Source of the DNA: Robiginitalea sp. SC105
GTDB taxonomy: Bacteria; Bacteroidota; Bacteroidia; Flavobacteriales; Flavobacteriaceae
DNA: 64,000 nt
NCBI RefSeq assembly: GCF_014243345.1
Contig: NZ_JACLZF010000002.1
Coordinates: 1,364,001-1,428,000 of the forward strand
Direction of reading: 5' to 3'
The position numbers were made by a program, and so were the translations under genes. The notes under the pieces were generated by a model. That model was not told where the DNA came from. It did no database searches and saw only the letters and a list, made by a program, of their open reading frames with translations. Below are positions 52,209-61,592 of this stretch, one piece after another (positions within the stretch are counted from its first letter, which is position 1; each line of letters begins with the position of its first letter).

Positions 52209-52664
52209 TTAGTTACAGCCTTCCCGCCGCCTGGTATCGACGATGTAGATGATCTTCCAACCCGATTCACCCCGGAACAGCTGGAAGGAATTCACCCCGC
52301 AATGGCTGAATTCCCCCCGGAGGTAGAACTCGTAAGGCGTCCATGCATGCGCCATATTCCCATCAATACGGATCTTGTAGTCGAGCAGGCGTTCCTCTAT
52401 AGCCACGGAATCCGGGATGCCAGCTATGGATTTCAGGAAATTGCCCATGGGCTCGGTCCTGAGGGCTGCTTTTCCGTCCGGGCCCCTGCCGATGGTTTGA
52501 AGCAGTACGGTATCGAATAGCACCGTTTTGATCCTGTTGGTGTCCCGGGCATGGAACCCCTCAAAAAAACGGTCGATACTGGAACGGATCTCCCCTTCCC
52601 TGTCTTGCTGGGCCGGAAGGGCGACCTGAAAAATCAAAAATCCAAAGCAAAGGAGCCTTTTCAT
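52209..52664 (-). CDS. Exported NTF2-like (SnoaL-like) protein
   Basis: This 151-residue protein has a signal peptide (MKRLLCFGFLIFQVALPAQ) and an NTF2/SnoaL-like cone fold (IRSSIDRFFEGFHARDTNRIKTVL...AHAWTPYEFYLRGEFSHCGVNSFQLFRGESGWKIIYIVDT). Members can be enzymes or binding proteins; no catalytic residue is evident. ATG 52664 starts the signal peptide and has a consensus -7 box 19 bases upstream. Confidence 0.8.
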   Translation of the reverse strand: MKRLLCFGFLIFQVALPAQQDREGEIRSSIDRFFEGFHARDTNRIKTVLFDTVLLQTIGRGPDGKAALRTEPMGNFLKSIAGIPDSVAIEERLLDYKIRIDGNMAHAWTPYEFYLRGEFSHCGVNSFQLFRGESGWKIIYIVDTRRREGCN

Positions 52665-52682
52665 AAACGCGGGTTTAAGGGT

Positions 52683-52690
52683 CAAATGTA
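52683..52690 (-). promoter_or_regulatory. -7 promoter element for the NTF2-like gene
   Basis: TACATTTG on the minus strand fits TAnnTTTG, 19 bases before ATG 52664, and supports that start over a longer frame. Confidence 0.5.
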
Positions 52691-52747
52691 AGCTATTTCG
52701 GAAAATGCACCCGTTTGGCACGCCTGAGGCGGGACGCTAAAAATGCG

Positions 52748-52755
52748 TACTTTTA
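52748..52755 (+). promoter_or_regulatory. Near-consensus -7 element for panB
   Basis: TACTTTTA is one base off TAnnTTTG, 21 bases before ATG 52776, and identical to the element before prfB. It argues for ATG 52776 over the in-frame ATG 52743, which precedes it. Confidence 0.35.
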
Positions 52756-52775
52756 AGCCGCAAAACCGCCAAACT

Positions 52776-53594
52776 ATGTCCGTTTCCAAAAAAGAATACA
52801 AAAGGGTAACCGTCCGCTCCCTGGTGGAGATGAAACAACAGGGCGAAAAGATTTCCATGCTCACGGCCTACGATTATTCCATGGCCAAAATCGTGGATGC
52901 TGCCAATGTGGATGTGATCCTGGTGGGCGACTCGGCCAGCAATGTCATGGCCGGGCACGAAACCACCCTCCCCATTACCCTGGACCAGATGATCTACCAC
53001 GCCAGTTCGGTGATTCGCGCCGTAAAAAGGGCGCTGGTGGTTGTGGACATCCCCTTTGGTTCCTATCAGAGCGACCCCAAGGAAGCCCTGCGCTCGGCCA
53101 TCCGGATCATGAAGGAGAGCGGGGCGCACGCGGTCAAAGTGGAAGGCGGGGAGGAAATCAAGGATTCCGTCAAGCGCATCCTCAATGCCGGTATCCCGGT
53201 GATGGGCCACCTGGGGCTCACCCCCCAGAGCATTTATAAATTCGGGACGTATACCGTGCGGGCCAAGGAGGAGGCCGAGGCCCGGAAACTGGTGGAAGAC
53301 GCCAAACTGCTGGAGCGCCTGGGTTGTTTTGCAGTGGTCCTCGAAAAAATACCGGCTGCCCTGACCAAAAAGGTCTCCGAGAAACTGACCATCCCCACCA
53401 TCGGCATAGGCGCCGGGGTACATGCGGACGGCCAGGTACTGGTCATCCACGATCTGCTCGGGATGACCCATGAGTTCAACCCGCGGTTCCTGAGGCGGTA
53501 CATGAACCTCTACGACGAGATGGGCAAAGCCATCGGCCAGTATGTGGGCGATGTGAAATCCCGGAGTTTTCCGAATCCGGAAGAACAGTACTGA
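52776..53594 (+). CDS. panB: 3-Methyl-2-oxobutanoate hydroxymethyltransferase
   Basis: This 272-residue TIM-barrel enzyme makes ketopantoate from 2-ketoisovalerate in the pantothenate/CoA pathway. Signatures: [34 protein letters not shown] with metal-binding Asp residues, [18 protein letters not shown] and [23 protein letters not shown]. The ATG at 52776 ([11 protein letters not shown]) gives normal length. It is followed after four bases by an RluA-type gene, so the two are co-transcribed. Confidence 0.96.
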   Translation: MSVSKKEYKRVTVRSLVEMKQQGEKISMLTAYDYSMAKIVDAANVDVILVGDSASNVMAGHETTLPITLDQMIYHASSVIRAVKRALVVVDIPFGSYQSDPKEALRSAIRIMKESGAHAVKVEGGEEIKDSVKRILNAGIPVMGHLGLTPQSIYKFGTYTVRAKEEAEARKLVEDAKLLERLGCFAVVLEKIPAALTKKVSEKLTIPTIGIGAGVHADGQVLVIHDLLGMTHEFNPRFLRRYMNLYDEMGKAIGQYVGDVKSRSFPNPEEQY

Positions 53595-53598
53595 AAGC

Positions 53599-54300
53599 AT
53601 GAACGGCCCAGCCACCGAGCCCGGGAACCTGCGTGTCCTTTTCGAAGACAACCACCTGATCGCCGTTGACAAACGCGTGGGGGATATTGTCCAGGGTGAC
53701 AAAACAGGAGACACCCCCCTGCCCGAAGTAATCAAGGAATACCTCAGGGAAAAATACGAAAAGCCCGGGGCAGTTTTCCTGGGCGTTATCCACCGCCTGG
53801 ACCGGCCAACCACGGGTATCGTAGTCTTTGCCCGTACCTCCAAGGCGCTCAGCCGGATGAACCGCCTGTTCGCATCCCGGGAAACACACAAAACCTATTG
53901 GGCCCTTGTTGCCAACCCGCCACCGGAAGCCACAGGCCGCCTGGAACACTGGCTGGTGCGCAACCGCAAACAGAATAAATCCTATGCCCGGGAACAGGCA
54001 ACGCCCGAGGCCAAAAAAGCGGTGCTAAACTACCGGATACTGCGCAGCCTGGATAGGTATTACCTGTTGGAGATCGACCTTGAAACCGGACGTCACCACC
54101 AGATCCGGGCACAACTGGCAGCCATCGGCTGCCCCATCAAAGGCGACCTGAAATACGGTTTTCCCAGGAGCAACCCGGATGGGGGGATCCACCTGCACGC
54201 GCGCCGCCTGGAATTCATCCACCCGGTCCGGAAGGAACTCGTGACGATCGTCTGCGATCCCACCGGGGACCCCCTGTGGGATGCCTGTAAGGGCGCCTGA
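53599..54300 (+). CDS. RluA family pseudouridine synthase
   Basis: This 233-residue RNA pseudouridine synthase has the catalytic Asp motif GVIHRLDRPTTGIVVFARTSKAL, then KTYWALV and ETGRHHQIRAQLAAIGCPIKGDLKYG. No S4 RNA-binding domain was seen at the N-terminus, so it resembles the shorter RluA/TruC-type enzymes. The exact RNA target is unknown. It lies four bases after panB. Confidence 0.9.
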   Translation: MNGPATEPGNLRVLFEDNHLIAVDKRVGDIVQGDKTGDTPLPEVIKEYLREKYEKPGAVFLGVIHRLDRPTTGIVVFARTSKALSRMNRLFASRETHKTYWALVANPPPEATGRLEHWLVRNRKQNKSYAREQATPEAKKAVLNYRILRSLDRYYLLEIDLETGRHHQIRAQLAAIGCPIKGDLKYGFPRSNPDGGIHLHARRLEFIHPVRKELVTIVCDPTGDPLWDACKGA

Positions 54301-54313
54301 CCCGGAATACCCT

Positions 54314-55858
54314 TTAACGCGCCATGGCCAGCGCCTTCTCCCGGATGATGTCGGCCACCGGCCTTCCCTGCAGATGGCTCTCCAGCCAGGAGAGGATATC
54401 CAGGTACAGGAAAGCGCGCTTTTCGTAGGGGTGGTCCTCATATACTTTGAGGCGGTCGTGGAGTTCCTGGAAGGCATCTTTCAGCTCATGAGGGTAAATG
54501 GACCCCATTTTCCGGAGGAACTTGATCATTTCCCGCTGCACCTCATGCAACTCGTTCATTTTGAGCAGGAACTTGTAGGTGCTCTTCAGCTGCACCTCCA
54601 GGTGGTAGTCCATACCGGCCTCGTAATGTGCCACCAGGCTTAGGACACGCGCAAAACACATCAGGTCCTCCCGGACTTTCATGCTCTTGTTCTGGATGAT
54701 CCGCTTGAGGTACTGGATACAGGATTTGTTGTCCCCATTGCCAAAATACAGGCAGGCGATCTTGTAGTAAAACAGCATGACATGGTGTTGGTCCAGTCGC
54801 TGGCGGTGCTTGGCGATGCCGTACTCCACGATCCGAACCAACTGCAACCCCTTCTTAAAAGTCCCTTCGAGGAAATGCAGGTTCAGTTTGTTGGCGTTCA
54901 CATAGAGGAAACTCAATGAAGCGACGTTGTCGTTCCTGGGAAAATCCTTGCCGGAGATCACGGCCTCCATATGTTCCAGGGTGCTTCGGAACTGGCTGCT
55001 GTAACGGACAAAGAAGAGGGATTCCAGCAGGTAATTGTTGCCCTTGAGGTAAAAAACGGGGTTCAGGCAGATTTGTTCCGGGTTATCGTTGAATAGGGTC
55101 ACCCACTTATTGGCATAGCGATAGGCCGAGAGGAAATCCTGTATCAGGAAACTGTACCAAAGGTGTGCCTTGTAAAGCCACAGCTTTTCCCGAAAACCGA
55201 GCTGGTCCAGCCGGTATTCCGGCAGGTGCTGGTCAAAGTATTCCGTTACCTTCCGGTAGTCTTCATCGTTGCGCACATAGCCTACCTGCAGCATCATTCC
55301 GTAGAGTTGCAGGGAAAGGTTGGACAACTTGCTGGTGATATTGTTCAGTTCCGCGAGGTGTTCCGCTTCCGAGGTGAGTTCCCTGGCCCGGTCCGGGATG
55401 CTCCGGGTAATGTACTGGGTTTCTATGATTTTCTCCAGTTCCACGATTTCGAAGGCGATGTTCTTCTCCTCGTGCTCAATCGCGGTGGACTTTACTTTTT
55501 CGAGGATTTTGAGGCTTTGCTTGTAGAGGCCCTTCTGGTATAGGATGGTGGCAAAATCGAGTTGCTCCCGGATCTGGACCCGGATGCTCTGGTTGACCGG
55601 GTTCAGCCGCAGGCTGATCAGTATCTGTTTGTAGAGGTGCGCCTTCAGGTTCGAAAGCTGGGATTTCTTGACAATCCCGCTGTCCAGGATGGCGTCTTCA
55701 TCATATGCCTTCAGCTTGTCCAGCAGGTTGAACAGGGCAAGGAATTTTGCATCCGCATTCACCCCCAGCCGCCCCACGTACAGCTTGAACTGGCGCTTTT
55801 CCGATTTGGACAGGGATTTGACCAAAACGAACAGGGCATCTTTATGGGCATTCGTCAT
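54314..55858 (-). CDS. Large helical-repeat protein of unknown function
   Basis: This 514-residue protein is almost wholly alpha-helical, with TPR-like repeat patterns (for example FATILYQKGLYKQSLKILEKVKSTA and YYKIACLYFGNGDNKSCIQYLKRII). It opens MTNAHKDALFVLVKSLSKSEKRQFKLYVGR, a start I associate with conserved Bacteroidota proteins of unknown function. There is no signal peptide or membrane segment, so it should be cytoplasmic. It is divergent from leuA; an inverted repeat lies between them. Confidence 0.75.
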   Translation of the reverse strand: MTNAHKDALFVLVKSLSKSEKRQFKLYVGRLGVNADAKFLALFNLLDKLKAYDEDAILDSGIVKKSQLSNLKAHLYKQILISLRLNPVNQSIRVQIREQLDFATILYQKGLYKQSLKILEKVKSTAIEHEEKNIAFEIVELEKIIETQYITRSIPDRARELTSEAEHLAELNNITSKLSNLSLQLYGMMLQVGYVRNDEDYRKVTEYFDQHLPEYRLDQLGFREKLWLYKAHLWYSFLIQDFLSAYRYANKWVTLFNDNPEQICLNPVFYLKGNNYLLESLFFVRYSSQFRSTLEHMEAVISGKDFPRNDNVASLSFLYVNANKLNLHFLEGTFKKGLQLVRIVEYGIAKHRQRLDQHHVMLFYYKIACLYFGNGDNKSCIQYLKRIIQNKSMKVREDLMCFARVLSLVAHYEAGMDYHLEVQLKSTYKFLLKMNELHEVQREMIKFLRKMGSIYPHELKDAFQELHDRLKVYEDHPYEKRAFLYLDILSWLESHLQGRPVADIIREKALAMAR

Positions 55859-55876
55859 CGTAAAAAATATATATTA

Positions 55877-55915
55877 ACCAATTGAAATAGAGCGTAATAC
55901 AATAGTCCAATTGGT
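55877..55915. promoter_or_regulatory. Inverted repeat in the leuA divergent gap
   Basis: ACCAATTG (55877-55884) and CAATTGGT (55908-55915) are perfect 8-bp inverted arms separated by 23 bases, just upstream of the helical-repeat gene and about 90 bases before leuA. It may be an operator or chance. Confidence 0.3.
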
Positions 55916-56006
55916 CCTTAACGTTGTAAATGGGCACCCGGATTCCCGATTTTCCGCCCCGGTCCCACTATATTCGTTGTTTGGTGATTAAATGTATGTA
56001 AATATA

Positions 56007-57179
56007 ATGAGCAAAGATAGAGTACAGATTTTTGACACAACCCTTCGGGATGGCGAACAGGTCCCGGGTTGCAAACTGGATACGGAGCAGAAACTGATAA
56101 TCGCCGAACGCCTGGACCAACTGGGGGTAGATGTGATTGAGGCGGGGTTCCCTATCTCGAGCCCCGGCGACTTTAAATCGGTATCCGAAATTTCCCGCCT
56201 GGTTAAAAATGCCACTGTTTGCGGTCTTACCCGGGCAGTTAAAAAAGATATCGAGGTGGCTGCTGAAGCCATCAAGCATGCCCGCAGGCCACGGATCCAT
56301 ACCGGGATCGGCACCTCCGAGTCACATATCAAATTTAAATTCAATTCCACCCAGGATGAAGTGATGCGCCGCGCCGTCGAAGCCGTGCGGTACGCAAAAA
56401 CCTTTGTGGAGGATGTGGAATTCTATGCCGAGGACGCCGGGCGCACGGACAATGAATACCTCGCACGCATTTGCGAGGCGGTCATTGAAGCCGGGGCCAC
56501 GGTACTGAATATTCCGGATACCACGGGTTACTGCCTGCCGGAGGAATACGGGGCCAAAATGAAATACCTGAAGGAAAACGTCAAGGGGATCGACAAAGCG
56601 ATCCTTTCCTGCCACTGCCACAACGACCTGGGCCTGGCCACCGCCAATTCCATCGCCGGGGTGATCAACGGGGCCCGGCAGATCGAGTGCACCATCAACG
56701 GGATTGGGGAACGCGCGGGGAACACCTCCCTGGAAGAGGTCGTGATGATCCTACGCCAGCATCCCCACCTGAACCTGGACACCGGTATCAACAGCAAACT
56801 GCTTTACGATACCAGCCAAATGGTATCCCAGAAAATGGGAATGCCCGTACAGCCCAACAAGGCCATTGTGGGCTCCAACGCCTTTGCACACAGTTCCGGT
56901 ATCCACCAGGACGGGGTGATCAAGAAACGGGAGACCTATGAGATCATCGACCCGGTGGATGTGGGGGTAACCGAATCCTCCATCGTGCTGACCGCGCGGA
57001 GCGGGCGGGCCGCCCTGGCCTACCGGGCCAAAAAAGTGGGTTATGAACTCACCAAGGTCCAGCTGGACAAGGTCTACGAACAATTCCTGGAATTTGCCGA
57101 CCGCAAGAAAGAAATCGAAGATGCCGACATCCACAAGATCGTGGAGGCATCCGGTGTTAATATTGAAAGTATCGCTTGA
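56007..57179 (+). CDS. leuA: 2-Isopropylmalate synthase, short form
   Basis: This 390-residue enzyme condenses acetyl-CoA with 2-ketoisovalerate, the first leucine step. Marks: [33 protein letters not shown] (metal His residues) and [17 protein letters not shown]. The protein ends after the sub-domain linker and lacks the C-terminal LeuA regulatory domain that gives leucine feedback in longer enzymes. A homocitrate synthase identity is less likely given the leuB neighbour. ATG 56007 is chosen ([13 protein letters not shown]). The stop overlaps leuB by one base. Confidence 0.92.
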   Translation: MSKDRVQIFDTTLRDGEQVPGCKLDTEQKLIIAERLDQLGVDVIEAGFPISSPGDFKSVSEISRLVKNATVCGLTRAVKKDIEVAAEAIKHARRPRIHTGIGTSESHIKFKFNSTQDEVMRRAVEAVRYAKTFVEDVEFYAEDAGRTDNEYLARICEAVIEAGATVLNIPDTTGYCLPEEYGAKMKYLKENVKGIDKAILSCHCHNDLGLATANSIAGVINGARQIECTINGIGERAGNTSLEEVVMILRQHPHLNLDTGINSKLLYDTSQMVSQKMGMPVQPNKAIVGSNAFAHSSGIHQDGVIKKRETYEIIDPVDVGVTESSIVLTARSGRAALAYRAKKVGYELTKVQLDKVYEQFLEFADRKKEIEDADIHKIVEASGVNIESIA

Positions 57180-58297
57180 TGAAATTGAAAATCGCATTGC
57201 TCCCGGGTGACGGGATCGGTCCCGAGGTAGCCGCGCAGGCAGTAGCCTGCCTGCAGGCAGTCGAAGAAACCTTCGGGCATCAGTTTGAATTTACCGAGGC
57301 GCCGGTCGGGGCCATTGCCATCGACCAAACAGGGGACCCCCTGCCGGAAGCTACCCTGGACCTGTGCAAGGCTTCGGACGCCGTGCTGTTCGGGGCCATC
57401 GGAGACCCGAAATACGACAACGACCCGGCAGCCAAGGTCCGCCCTGAACAGGGACTGCTGCGCCTCAGGAAGGAACTCGGGCTCTTCAGCAACATCCGCC
57501 CGGTAAAGGTCTTCCCCACGCTGATCGATAAGTCGCCCCTTCGGAAAGAGCGGATTGCCAATACGGATTTTGTGATCTACCGGGAACTTACCGGGGGGAT
57601 CTACTTCGGGGAAAAATTCCTGAGCGAGGACGGCAACACGGCCTCCGACCTGTGTATCTACAGTGAAGAGGAAATCAGCCGGATTGCCCACCTGGCCTTC
57701 AAGGCGGCCAAAACCCGCCGCAACAAACTCACCCTGGTGGACAAAGCCAACGTGCTGGAATCCTCCCGTTTGTGGAGGCGCGTGGTAACCCGCATCGGCG
57801 AGAGCTACCCGGAAGTGGAACTGCACTACCTCTTCGTGGACAATGCGGCCATGCAGATGATCTTGAACCCCAGCCAGTTTGACGTGATCCTGACAGAAAA
57901 TATGTTCGGGGATATCCTTTCGGATGAAGGCAGTGTGATTGGCGGTTCCATCGGACTCCTGCCGTCTGCATCCGTAGGGGAAACCAGCGCCATGTTTGAG
58001 CCCATCCACGGTTCCTACCCGCAGGCCACCGGGAAGAACATTGCCAACCCGATCGCTTCCATCCTCTCTGCTGCCATGCTGTTGGATCATTTTGGCCTCG
58101 ACGAGGAAGCTGCAGCGGTGGTAAGTTCGGTAAACAAAGCCCTGAAAAAAGGGATGGTAACCCCGGACCTGGACCCGCAGAGCAAATACGGAACAGACGA
58201 TGTAGGTCATTTTATCGCAGGGCACATCAGCGATTCGGACGATTTCAAGGGACTGAACCAGGAGAATATCGGCCTGGGCAAATCCACGATCATCTGA
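57179..58297 (+). CDS. leuB: 3-Isopropylmalate dehydrogenase
   Basis: This 372-residue NAD-dependent enzyme carries out the third leucine step. Typical features: the opening LKIALLPGDGIGPEVAAQA, KANVLESSRLWRRV (catalytic Lys region), NMFGDILSDEGSVIGGSIGLLPSAS (metal Asp residues) and EPIHGSYPQATGKNIANPIA. The ATG shares a base with the leuA TGA (TGATG), so translation is coupled. LeuC and LeuD genes are not in the window. A hairpin terminator follows. Confidence 0.96.
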   Translation: MKLKIALLPGDGIGPEVAAQAVACLQAVEETFGHQFEFTEAPVGAIAIDQTGDPLPEATLDLCKASDAVLFGAIGDPKYDNDPAAKVRPEQGLLRLRKELGLFSNIRPVKVFPTLIDKSPLRKERIANTDFVIYRELTGGIYFGEKFLSEDGNTASDLCIYSEEEISRIAHLAFKAAKTRRNKLTLVDKANVLESSRLWRRVVTRIGESYPEVELHYLFVDNAAMQMILNPSQFDVILTENMFGDILSDEGSVIGGSIGLLPSASVGETSAMFEPIHGSYPQATGKNIANPIASILSAAMLLDHFGLDEEAAAVVSSVNKALKKGMVTPDLDPQSKYGTDDVGHFIAGHISDSDDFKGLNQENIGLGKSTII

Positions 58298-58312
58298 CGG
58301 CTGCCTACCTGT

Positions 58313-58356
58313 AAAAACCACCCCCCCACCGTACACGGCTGAGGGGGTTTTCTTTT
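58313..58356 (+). terminator. Terminator after leuB
   Basis: An A5-CC-A-C7 arm pairs with the GGGGGTTTT arm, with a small CCG/CGG helix inside the loop, and is followed by a T-rich tract (TTTTCTTTTT). It lies 16 bases after the leuB stop and before pheT. Confidence 0.75.
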
Positions 58357-58424
58357 TGCGCATGCCCCGGCGCAAGGTGGAATATTGCGACATTGTTTTA
58401 TCTTTGGTGGCTTAAAGCAGCGGA

Positions 58425-60851
58425 ATGAAAATCTCCTACAACTGGTTGCGGCAGTTTATCGAAATTGACTGGCCGGTCGAAAAAACCGCAGAACTCCTGA
58501 CCGATCTGGGGTTGGAGGTGGAGGGCATTACCCCTTTCGAGTCCATCCCGGGCGGATTAAAGGGCATTGTGGTGGGGGATGTACTCAGCTGCAAGAAGCA
58601 CCCCAATGCCGATAAGCTGTCGCTCTGCCAGGTGGATGTCGGCGGCGAGAAGCCCGTACAGATCGTTTGCGGGGCACCCAATGTGGCAAAAGGGCAAAAA
58701 GTGCCGGTGGCCACCATTGGCACCACCCTGCTGGATGCAGACGGGAATCCCTGGAAAATAAAAAAGGGGAAAATACGCGGGGAAGAAAGCCATGGCATGA
58801 TCTGCGCCGAAGACGAGATTGGCCTGGGCGACAGCCATGACGGCATCCTGGTGCTCGATACCGATACGCCAGCCGGCACCCCATGCAGCGAACTCTTTGA
58901 GATGGAATCGGACCAGGTCCTGGAAATCGGGCTGACGCCGAACCGTGCAGATGCGATGAGCCATTACGGGGTGGCCCGCGACCTCAGGGCCGGGCTCAAG
59001 CAGCAAAAGCTCTCCCGGGAACTGATCACCCCATCGGTGAGCAATTTCCATGTAGACAACCGTTCCCGCCGGATTGAGGTTCAGGTCGAAAACCCGGACC
59101 TCGCCCCGCGCTACTGCGGGGTAACCATCAGCAACCTGATAGTACAGGAATCCCCTGACTGGCTCCGCAACCGGCTTCGCTCCATTGGCCTGAGCCCGAT
59201 CAACAATGTGGTGGATGTCACCAACTACGTGTTGCACGAACTGGGACAACCCCTTCACGCCTTCGATGCCGACCGCATCTACGGTAAAAAAATCGTGGTG
59301 AAAACCACCGAGGCAGGGACGCGGTTTATGACACTGGACGGGGAAGAGCGGATCCTGCACGAGGAGGACCTGATGATCTGTGATGCGGAAAAACCCATGT
59401 GTATTGCCGGGGTTTTCGGGGGCATCAATACAGGGGTTACTGCGGACACCCGGAACATCTTCCTGGAGAGCGCCTATTTTGACCCGGTATCGATCCGTAA
59501 AACGGCAAAAAGGCATGCGTTGAATACCGATGCATCCTTCCGTTTTGAAAGGGGTATCGATATCAACAACGTGGAATACGCGCTACTACGGGCGGCCATA
59601 TTGATCCGCGATATTGCCGGGGGGGAAATCAGTTCCGATGCGGTGGACCTCTACCCCAAAAAGATGCCGGACCACAACGTCTTTCTCACCTATGAGAAAA
59701 TCCATCAACTCGTGGGAACTGAAATCCCGAGGGATACAGTGATTTCCATCCTGGCATCCCTGGATATACAGGTCAAGAGCGTGACGGAATCCGGACTGGG
59801 ACTGGTAATCCCGTTTTACCGGGTGGATGTGCGGAGGGAAGTGGATGTGATCGAGGAGATCCTCCGGGTATACGGTTATAACAATGTCCCGGACAAAACA
59901 AAGTTTACGGCCTCCATCCTGCCCCAGCCACCACGCGCTCCCCATCGGCTGCAGGATCGGATCAGCGGGCGCCTGGCGGCGCTTGGTTTTGACGAAATCC
60001 TGGGGAACAGCCTTTGCAACCCCTCCAGCAACGCCCTCCTGGGACTCCCCCCGACTTCCGAAATAACCCTGTTGAACCCCCTGAGCAAGGAATTGTCTGC
60101 CCTGAGGCAGGACATGCTCTTTACGGGGCTCAGCGCAATTGCCCATAACCTCAACCGCCGCCAGCAGGACCTGAGGCTTTTTGAATTTGGGAATACCTAC
60201 CACCGGTCGGATGGCCATTGGCAGGAAAATGAACGCCTCTCCGTATTGCTTACAGGCGATACCCACCGGGATCACTGGGGGGCCCCCGGACGCCCGCAGG
60301 GCTTCTTTGACCTGAAAGCAGTGGTGGCCCATATTACCGAGAGCCTGGGGGTAGCCTCTCGGCAGGAGCTACCCGTTGCCGATCCGCGTTTCACGGAATG
60401 TCTGGAGATAACATCGGGGGGTAAAACCATCGCCCGTCTCGGCACGGTACATCCGGGTTTGCTGAAGGCCTTTGAAATCCGTCAGGAGGTGCTCTATGCG
60501 GATCTCGACTGGGAAACACTGGTAAGCCATGTGCCCCAGGTGGATATTGCCTATGAGGAAATTCCGAAATTTCCGGAAGTCCGCCGCGACCTTGCCCTGT
60601 TGCTGGATGCCTCAGTGTCCTTCCGGCAGTTGCACGAATTAGCCTTTAAAAACGGCAAGAAGCTCCTCAGGGACGTCCAGTTATTCGATGTGTATACCGG
60701 GGATAAATTGCCGGAAGGCAAGAAGTCCTATGCCCTCAGCTTTGTGTTGCAGGACCCGAAAAAAACGCTGGCGGACAAGCAAATCGATTCGGTGATGAAC
60801 GGCCTTCAGCGGGTTTTTGAAAAGGAACTGGGCGCGGAATTGCGCGGGTAG
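58425..60851 (+). CDS. pheT: Phenylalanine-tRNA ligase beta subunit
   Basis: This 808-residue protein is the full-length beta subunit that forms an alpha2-beta2 enzyme with PheS. In order: MKISYNWLRQFIEIDWP, an N-terminal tRNA-binding (EMAP-like) domain (about 40-150), the B3/B4 editing domain, the B5 domain, a catalytic-like core and the C-terminal FDX-ACB anticodon-binding domain (FPEVRRDLALLLDASVSFRQL). pheS is not adjacent, as is common in Bacteroidota. It has a terminator before it and abuts the convergent fasciclin gene by two bases. Confidence 0.96.
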   Translation: MKISYNWLRQFIEIDWPVEKTAELLTDLGLEVEGITPFESIPGGLKGIVVGDVLSCKKHPNADKLSLCQVDVGGEKPVQIVCGAPNVAKGQKVPVATIGTTLLDADGNPWKIKKGKIRGEESHGMICAEDEIGLGDSHDGILVLDTDTPAGTPCSELFEMESDQVLEIGLTPNRADAMSHYGVARDLRAGLKQQKLSRELITPSVSNFHVDNRSRRIEVQVENPDLAPRYCGVTISNLIVQESPDWLRNRLRSIGLSPINNVVDVTNYVLHELGQPLHAFDADRIYGKKIVVKTTEAGTRFMTLDGEERILHEEDLMICDAEKPMCIAGVFGGINTGVTADTRNIFLESAYFDPVSIRKTAKRHALNTDASFRFERGIDINNVEYALLRAAILIRDIAGGEISSDAVDLYPKKMPDHNVFLTYEKIHQLVGTEIPRDTVISILASLDIQVKSVTESGLGLVIPFYRVDVRREVDVIEEILRVYGYNNVPDKTKFTASILPQPPRAPHRLQDRISGRLAALGFDEILGNSLCNPSSNALLGLPPTSEITLLNPLSKELSALRQDMLFTGLSAIAHNLNRRQQDLRLFEFGNTYHRSDGHWQENERLSVLLTGDTHRDHWGAPGRPQGFFDLKAVVAHITESLGVASRQELPVADPRFTECLEITSGGKTIARLGTVHPGLLKAFEIRQEVLYADLDWETLVSHVPQVDIAYEEIPKFPEVRRDLALLLDASVSFRQLHELAFKNGKKLLRDVQLFDVYTGDKLPEGKKSYALSFVLQDPKKTLADKQIDSVMNGLQRVFEKELGAELRG

Positions 60852-60853
60852 GC

Positions 60854-61390
60854 TCACAGCGGCCTGGGAAGCACGACCGTGTCAATTTCGTGGAAGACCA
60901 GGCGGGTATTGATATTGTCCGCACATACAATACGTGCCCGGTTCCCGGAACAATCTGTGAGGTAAATGTCGGATCCTTCCAGGGTAGCAATCAATTCTTC
61001 GCCCTGAACCGTTGTGAACCGCGTGGTCCCCTTGCCCCGGCTCAATGCCTTTAGTATCCTGGAGGCTGTCAGTTCCCCTGCTACGATATGATACGCCACC
61101 AAAGCCTTAAGATCTCGTTTGTTTTCAGGGTCCAGCCACTCCCGGACGCGGGAAGGGTCCAGTTTGTGAAATGCCTCGTCAGAAGGTGCGAAAATGGTGA
61201 ACCCCCCGGCCTTGAGCACTTCCATCAGGTCAGCCGCTTCCACGGCGGCCAGCAGGGTGGGAAACTGCTCGGACGCAAGTCCCGGTAAGGATGCCCGAAC
61301 CACCGGTTCCGGCGGGGGCTCCTGGGACCATCCCATTGGGGCGAAGGAGAGTGATGCTGCCAGCAGCAAAAGTCCAAAGCGGTTAAACAT
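60854..61390 (-). CDS. Secreted fasciclin (FAS1) domain protein
   Basis: This 178-residue protein has a signal peptide (MFNRFGLLLLAASLSFAPMGWSQ) and one FAS1 domain (about 45-175). The two FAS1 boxes are FTIFAPSDEAFHKLD and the later VFHEIDTVVLP region with NINTRL. FAS1 domains mediate adhesion or protein contact at surfaces. A TAnnTTTG match directly adjoins the start ATG (61392-61399), which is too close for a normal leader. Confidence 0.88.
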   Translation of the reverse strand: MFNRFGLLLLAASLSFAPMGWSQEPPPEPVVRASLPGLASEQFPTLLAAVEAADLMEVLKAGGFTIFAPSDEAFHKLDPSRVREWLDPENKRDLKALVAYHIVAGELTASRILKALSRGKGTTRFTTVQGEELIATLEGSDIYLTDCSGNRARIVCADNINTRLVFHEIDTVVLPRPL

Positions 61391-61539
61391 GCAAAGCTAG
61401 ATTTCGGGGTTGAAACGCCTTCTCGATGAACGGTAGGGTTTCTTCGACAATATACATAAATTGATGGTTTGGCCCAATACCCGTTCCCCTCCAATCTGCA
61501 TTTAACATTTCTTTAACCTTTAACCGGGTACCGGCGCAT

Positions 61540-61570
61540 TTGACTCCCACGGTCCCATTATGTATTTTTG
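61540..61570 (+). promoter_or_regulatory. Complete -33/-7 promoter
   Basis: TTG at 61540-61542, a 20-base spacer and TATTTTTG at 61563-61570 match the Bacteroidota promoter well, 22 bases before ATG 61593. Confidence 0.65.
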
Positions 61571-61592
61571 AGAGATTGCTAAAAGAAAATTC

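Noticed and set aside
61392-61399. TAGCTTTG on the minus strand before the fasciclin gene
   Set aside because: It matches TAnnTTTG but adjoins the ATG, so transcription would start inside the signal peptide; probably chance.
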